A stretch of DNA of 7,893 nt from an uncultured Burkholderiales bacterium. GTDB taxonomy: Bacteria > Pseudomonadota > Gammaproteobacteria > Burkholderiales > Burkholderiaceae_C. How positions within the stretch are numbered: the first letter of the stretch is position 1; each line of letters begins with the position of its first letter. The translations under genes were made by a program, and so were the position numbers. Below are positions 5,967 through 7,893 of the stretch, piece after piece. Where the stretch lies: assembly GCA_903871865.1 (NCBI GenBank), contig CAIQIL010000489.1, forward strand, positions 1 to 7,893, in the 5' to 3' direction. Below the pieces are notes generated by a model. The model ran no database searches and was not told the origin of the DNA. It was given only the letters and a program-made list of their open reading frames with translations.

Positions 5967-6722
5967 TCAGTGACATCGGCGCGCCAACCGGCTCCCTGCG
6001 GCCAGCGCCCAGAGCACCCCGGTGGACAGCGCGCCTGCCGCGCAGCCACTCAAATGGGCCCAAGGGGCCACGTTTATAGCCGACGAAGTGGACGCCACCA
6101 GCGCCTGGCCCCAGGGGTTTTCCATGAGCACCTTCACGGCCAGCCCCAGGAGCAGGGCGATGGCGACCAGGCGGAGGCCCGCGACCGAGGGGGCCGATGG
6201 CGACAATGTGTGCGACAGGGGGCGAGGCACCGGCTGACGCAACGGTGCCATCGCGGCATGCAGCGCCAGCACGGTCACGCCCGCGTGCAGCACGCCCGAC
6301 AGACCGACGTAGCTGCCCAAAGACGGCTCCATCAGCATGCCCAGTTGGGTGAGCGGCCAGGCCAGCCACCCGGCCAGTGCCGCTTGGCGCGAGGGGCGCA
6401 TCAGTGTGCCGAGCGCGGCCATCAGGGCGAGGCCAGCCAGGTTGCGCAGCAGGTGCGGGGTGCTGCCGTGCAGCCAGGCGGTCGTCCACCAGACCCAGGG
6501 AGGTTGCGCCAGGCCTGCGTCCGGGCGCATCACCAGGGCTTGCGCCAGCGGCGGCCAGCCTGTGACGGCCATGTCCAGCGGCACGCTGCCCTGCGGCAGC
6601 CAGGTGCGCAGCGCGGCGTTCAGCAGCAGGGTGGGCAGGGCCAGCGCCAGGCACAGCGCCCACCACAGGCGAGGGCCATGGCGCGAACCCGGGTGCCCTG
6701 AGGGCTCAGGGCTTGGCGTCAC
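5967..6722 (-). CDS. rrtA: Rhombosortase (rhomboid-type intramembrane serine protease)
   Basis: Inner-membrane protease of the rhombosortase branch of rhomboids, which cleaves C-terminal GlyGly-CTERM sorting tails of exported proteins. 251 residues if it starts at GTG 6722, which overlaps the end of glnE by 17 bases. The frame is open further upstream, but that part is Cys/Pro/Arg-rich shadow of glnE. Later starts (GTG at 6584 or the following ATG) would lose the first membrane helix (about 19-38). Diagnostic residues: His85, His90 and Asn94 in WLHGSTPHLLRN; catalytic Ser142 in YVGLSGVLH; the KVLMEN segment (197-202); and catalytic His223 in WAHLSG. About six hydrophobic segments are visible. 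The Shine-Dalgarno is weak, and translation is probably coupled to glnE. No GlyGly-CTERM substrate is in the window. The start is the least certain part. Confidence 0.85.
   Translation of the reverse strand: MTPSPEPSGHPGSRHGPRLWWALCLALALPTLLLNAALRTWLPQGSVPLDMAVTGWPPLAQALVMRPDAGLAQPPWVWWTTAWLHGSTPHLLRNLAGLALMAALGTLMRPSRQAALAGWLAWPLTQLGMLMEPSLGSYVGLSGVLHAGVTVLALHAAMAPLRQPVPRPLSHTLSPSAPSVAGLRLVAIALLLGLAVKVLMENPWGQALVASTSSAINVAPWAHLSGCAAGALSTGVLWALAAGSRLARRCH
6695..6712 (-). terminator. Hairpin spanning the glnE stop codon
   Basis: GCCCTGA (6695-6701), a 4-base loop and TCAGGGC (6706-6712) form a perfect 7-bp GC-rich stem. On the minus strand the glnE UGA stop lies in the first arm. There is no T-run after it, and it falls inside the first codons of rrtA, so it may slow ribosomes or affect coupling more than end transcription. 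Confidence 0.35.
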
Positions 6723-7893
6723 CGAAGACGGCCTGCCACAGCGCGCACACGGCATCCCGGTGGTGCAGCACGGCTTGCAGGGCCTCACCGGACAGCACGG
6801 TGGGTGCTTCGTTGAGGCGCGCCCTGTGCTGGATGCGGCGCAGCTCGCGGTAGGCCTGGCCGGCGGCCTCGGCCACATCGGCCGGGATGAGGCCGGCCTG
6901 TGCGGCGCGCACCAGCAGGGCGATGTTGCCCAGGTTGTCCATCAGGGCGGGGTGCGCGTGGCTGTGGGCCAGCACCAGGAATTGCACGGCGAACTCGACG
7001 TCGATCATGCCGCCAGGGCTGTGCTTGATGTCGAAGTGTTCGGGTGGGCAGGGGTGGGCGTCGCGCAGGCGTTGGCGCATGGCGACCACTTCTTCGTGCA
7101 GCGCGGCCACGTCACGTCCTGAGGACAGCACGCCGCGGCGCGTGTCTTCAAAGCGCGCGGCCAGGGCGGCGTCGCCCGCGCACCAGCGTGCCCGGGTGAG
7201 GGCCTGGTGCTCCCAGGTCCAGGCGGTGTTGCTGCCGCGTTGGCGCTGGTAGTCGTCGAAGGCGTGGTACGAGGTCACCAGCAGGCCGGAGTTGCCGTTG
7301 GGGCGCAGCGCGGTGTCGATGTCGAAGAGCTCGCCGGCGGCGGTGCGCAGCGTCAGCCAGTTGATGAGCTTGCGCGCGAACAGCAGGTAGGCGTCGATGG
7401 GGCTGGGGGTGTCCGGGCCTGCGTCGGCCTGGCTGCCGGCGTCGAGGGCGTCTTGCTGCTCGTCGAACACGAAGACGACATCGAGGTCGCTGCCGTAGCC
7501 CAGCTCCTTGCCGCCCAGCTTGCCGTAGGCGATGACGGCGAAGTGCGGCTGGCGGCCCACCGCCCATTTGCCCTGCTTGCCGGGGCGCTGCTGCCGCTCG
7601 CGCCAGGACCAGCGCAGCGTGGTGTCCAGCGTGGCGTCGGCCAGGGCGGAGAGGTCGTCAGCGACCTGCTCGACGGTGAGCAGGCCTTCGATGTCGCGCA
7701 CCAGGGTGCGGAAGATTTCGGCATGGTGGGCGCGCCGCAGCGTGTCCATCAGGGCCTCTTCGTCTGCCTGGCCGGCGCGTGCCCAGGCGGTGTAGCGCTC
7801 GTTGAGCTCGCGCTGGTAGGCGGCGGCGTCGAAGCGGCCTTCCAGCAGGCGCGGGTCTGCGAGTTCGTCGATCACGCCCGGGTGGCGCAGCAG
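6706..7893 (-). CDS. glnE: GlnE, glutamine synthetase adenylyltransferase/adenylyl-removing enzyme (C-terminal part)
   Basis: GlnE adds AMP to and removes AMP from glutamine synthetase, under PII control, to match nitrogen assimilation to supply; it is cytoplasmic. Only the last 395 residues are present, against roughly 900-1000 in full-length family members, so this is the C-terminal, adenylylating half. The frame runs off the right edge (LLRHPGVIDELADPRLLEG), and the GTG at 7875 is internal. The nucleotidyltransferase signature is clear: KLGGKELGYGSDLDVVFVFD, with GSDLD encoded at 7480-7494 carrying the metal-binding aspartates. It is followed by FDIDTALRPNGNSGLLV, the SNTAWTWEHQALTRAR block, and KHSPGGMIDVEFAVQFL. 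The end of the protein is intact (AVFGDAKP). A short Asp/Gly/Pro-rich insert (about residues 139-158 from the GTG) follows the active site. rrtA overlaps its last 17 bases. Confidence 0.96.
   Translation of the reverse strand: MLRHPGVIDELADPRLLEGRFDAAAYQRELNERYTAWARAGQADEEALMDTLRRAHHAEIFRTLVRDIEGLLTVEQVADDLSALADATLDTTLRWSWRERQQRPGKQGKWAVGRQPHFAVIAYGKLGGKELGYGSDLDVVFVFDEQQDALDAGSQADAGPDTPSPIDAYLLFARKLINWLTLRTAAGELFDIDTALRPNGNSGLLVTSYHAFDDYQRQRGSNTAWTWEHQALTRARWCAGDAALAARFEDTRRGVLSSGRDVAALHEEVVAMRQRLRDAHPCPPEHFDIKHSPGGMIDVEFAVQFLVLAHSHAHPALMDNLGNIALLVRAAQAGLIPADVAEAAGQAYRELRRIQHRARLNEAPTVLSGEALQAVLHHRDAVCALWQAVFGDAKP

Noticed and set aside
5950..6666. Minus-strand open frame in another phase over rrtA
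   Set aside because: Lacks the rhomboid motifs and is His/Arg/Ala-rich; a frame shadow of rrtA.
6723..6878. Upstream extension of rrtA to an ATG at 6878
   Set aside because: The extra residues are Cys/Pro/Arg-rich, lie wholly inside glnE and precede the first membrane helix of the family.

Overview
The window is GC-rich bacterial chromosome, most likely from a betaproteobacterium of the order Burkholderiales. The clues are the GlnE wording, the EpsD/EpsF/EpsG exopolysaccharide set and the rhombosortase. This placement rests on remembered family similarity; no search was run. Coding density is very high: no non-coding gap exceeds about 160 bases, and no tRNA, rRNA, CRISPR array or insertion sequence was seen.

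Layout. Positions 1-2245 (+ strand) hold two GT-B fold, family 4-type glycosyltransferases. The first is cut by the left edge, and they are coupled by a GTGA stop/start overlap. They converge, with only 12 bases between stop codons, on a minus-strand block. Read in transcription order from the right edge, that block is: the 3' part of glnE (7893-6706), a rhombosortase overlapping its end (6722-5967), a 157-base gap, the lipoprotein EpsD (5808-4783), a 141-base gap, the chain-length determinant EpsF (4641-3178) and its cytoplasmic partner ATPase/tyrosine kinase EpsG (3181-2258, overlapping EpsF by 4 bases).

How the genes fit together. The glycosyltransferases would add sugars to a lipid-linked repeat unit at the inner membrane. 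EpsF, a Wzz/Wzc-type inner-membrane co-polymerase, and EpsG, its ATPase/kinase, would set chain length and drive export. EpsD is a SurA/parvulin-like periplasmic lipoprotein typical of these loci. The outer-membrane exporter EpsE, normally beside EpsD and EpsF, is not in its expected slot, and no exosortase is visible. glnE (nitrogen control of glutamine synthetase) is a housekeeping gene that marks the edge of the polysaccharide locus. The rhombosortase is an intramembrane serine protease that processes GlyGly-CTERM proteins.

Most notable observation: the N-terminus of EpsG carries two consecutive 24-residue motifs separated by exactly 5 residues. This matches the architecture of the MshEN cyclic-di-GMP-binding domain of type II secretion and type IV pilus ATPases, and suggests that the polymerisation kinase may read this second messenger directly. 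Other points of interest are dyad sequences over the glnE stop codon, upstream of epsD and across the two convergent stop codons.
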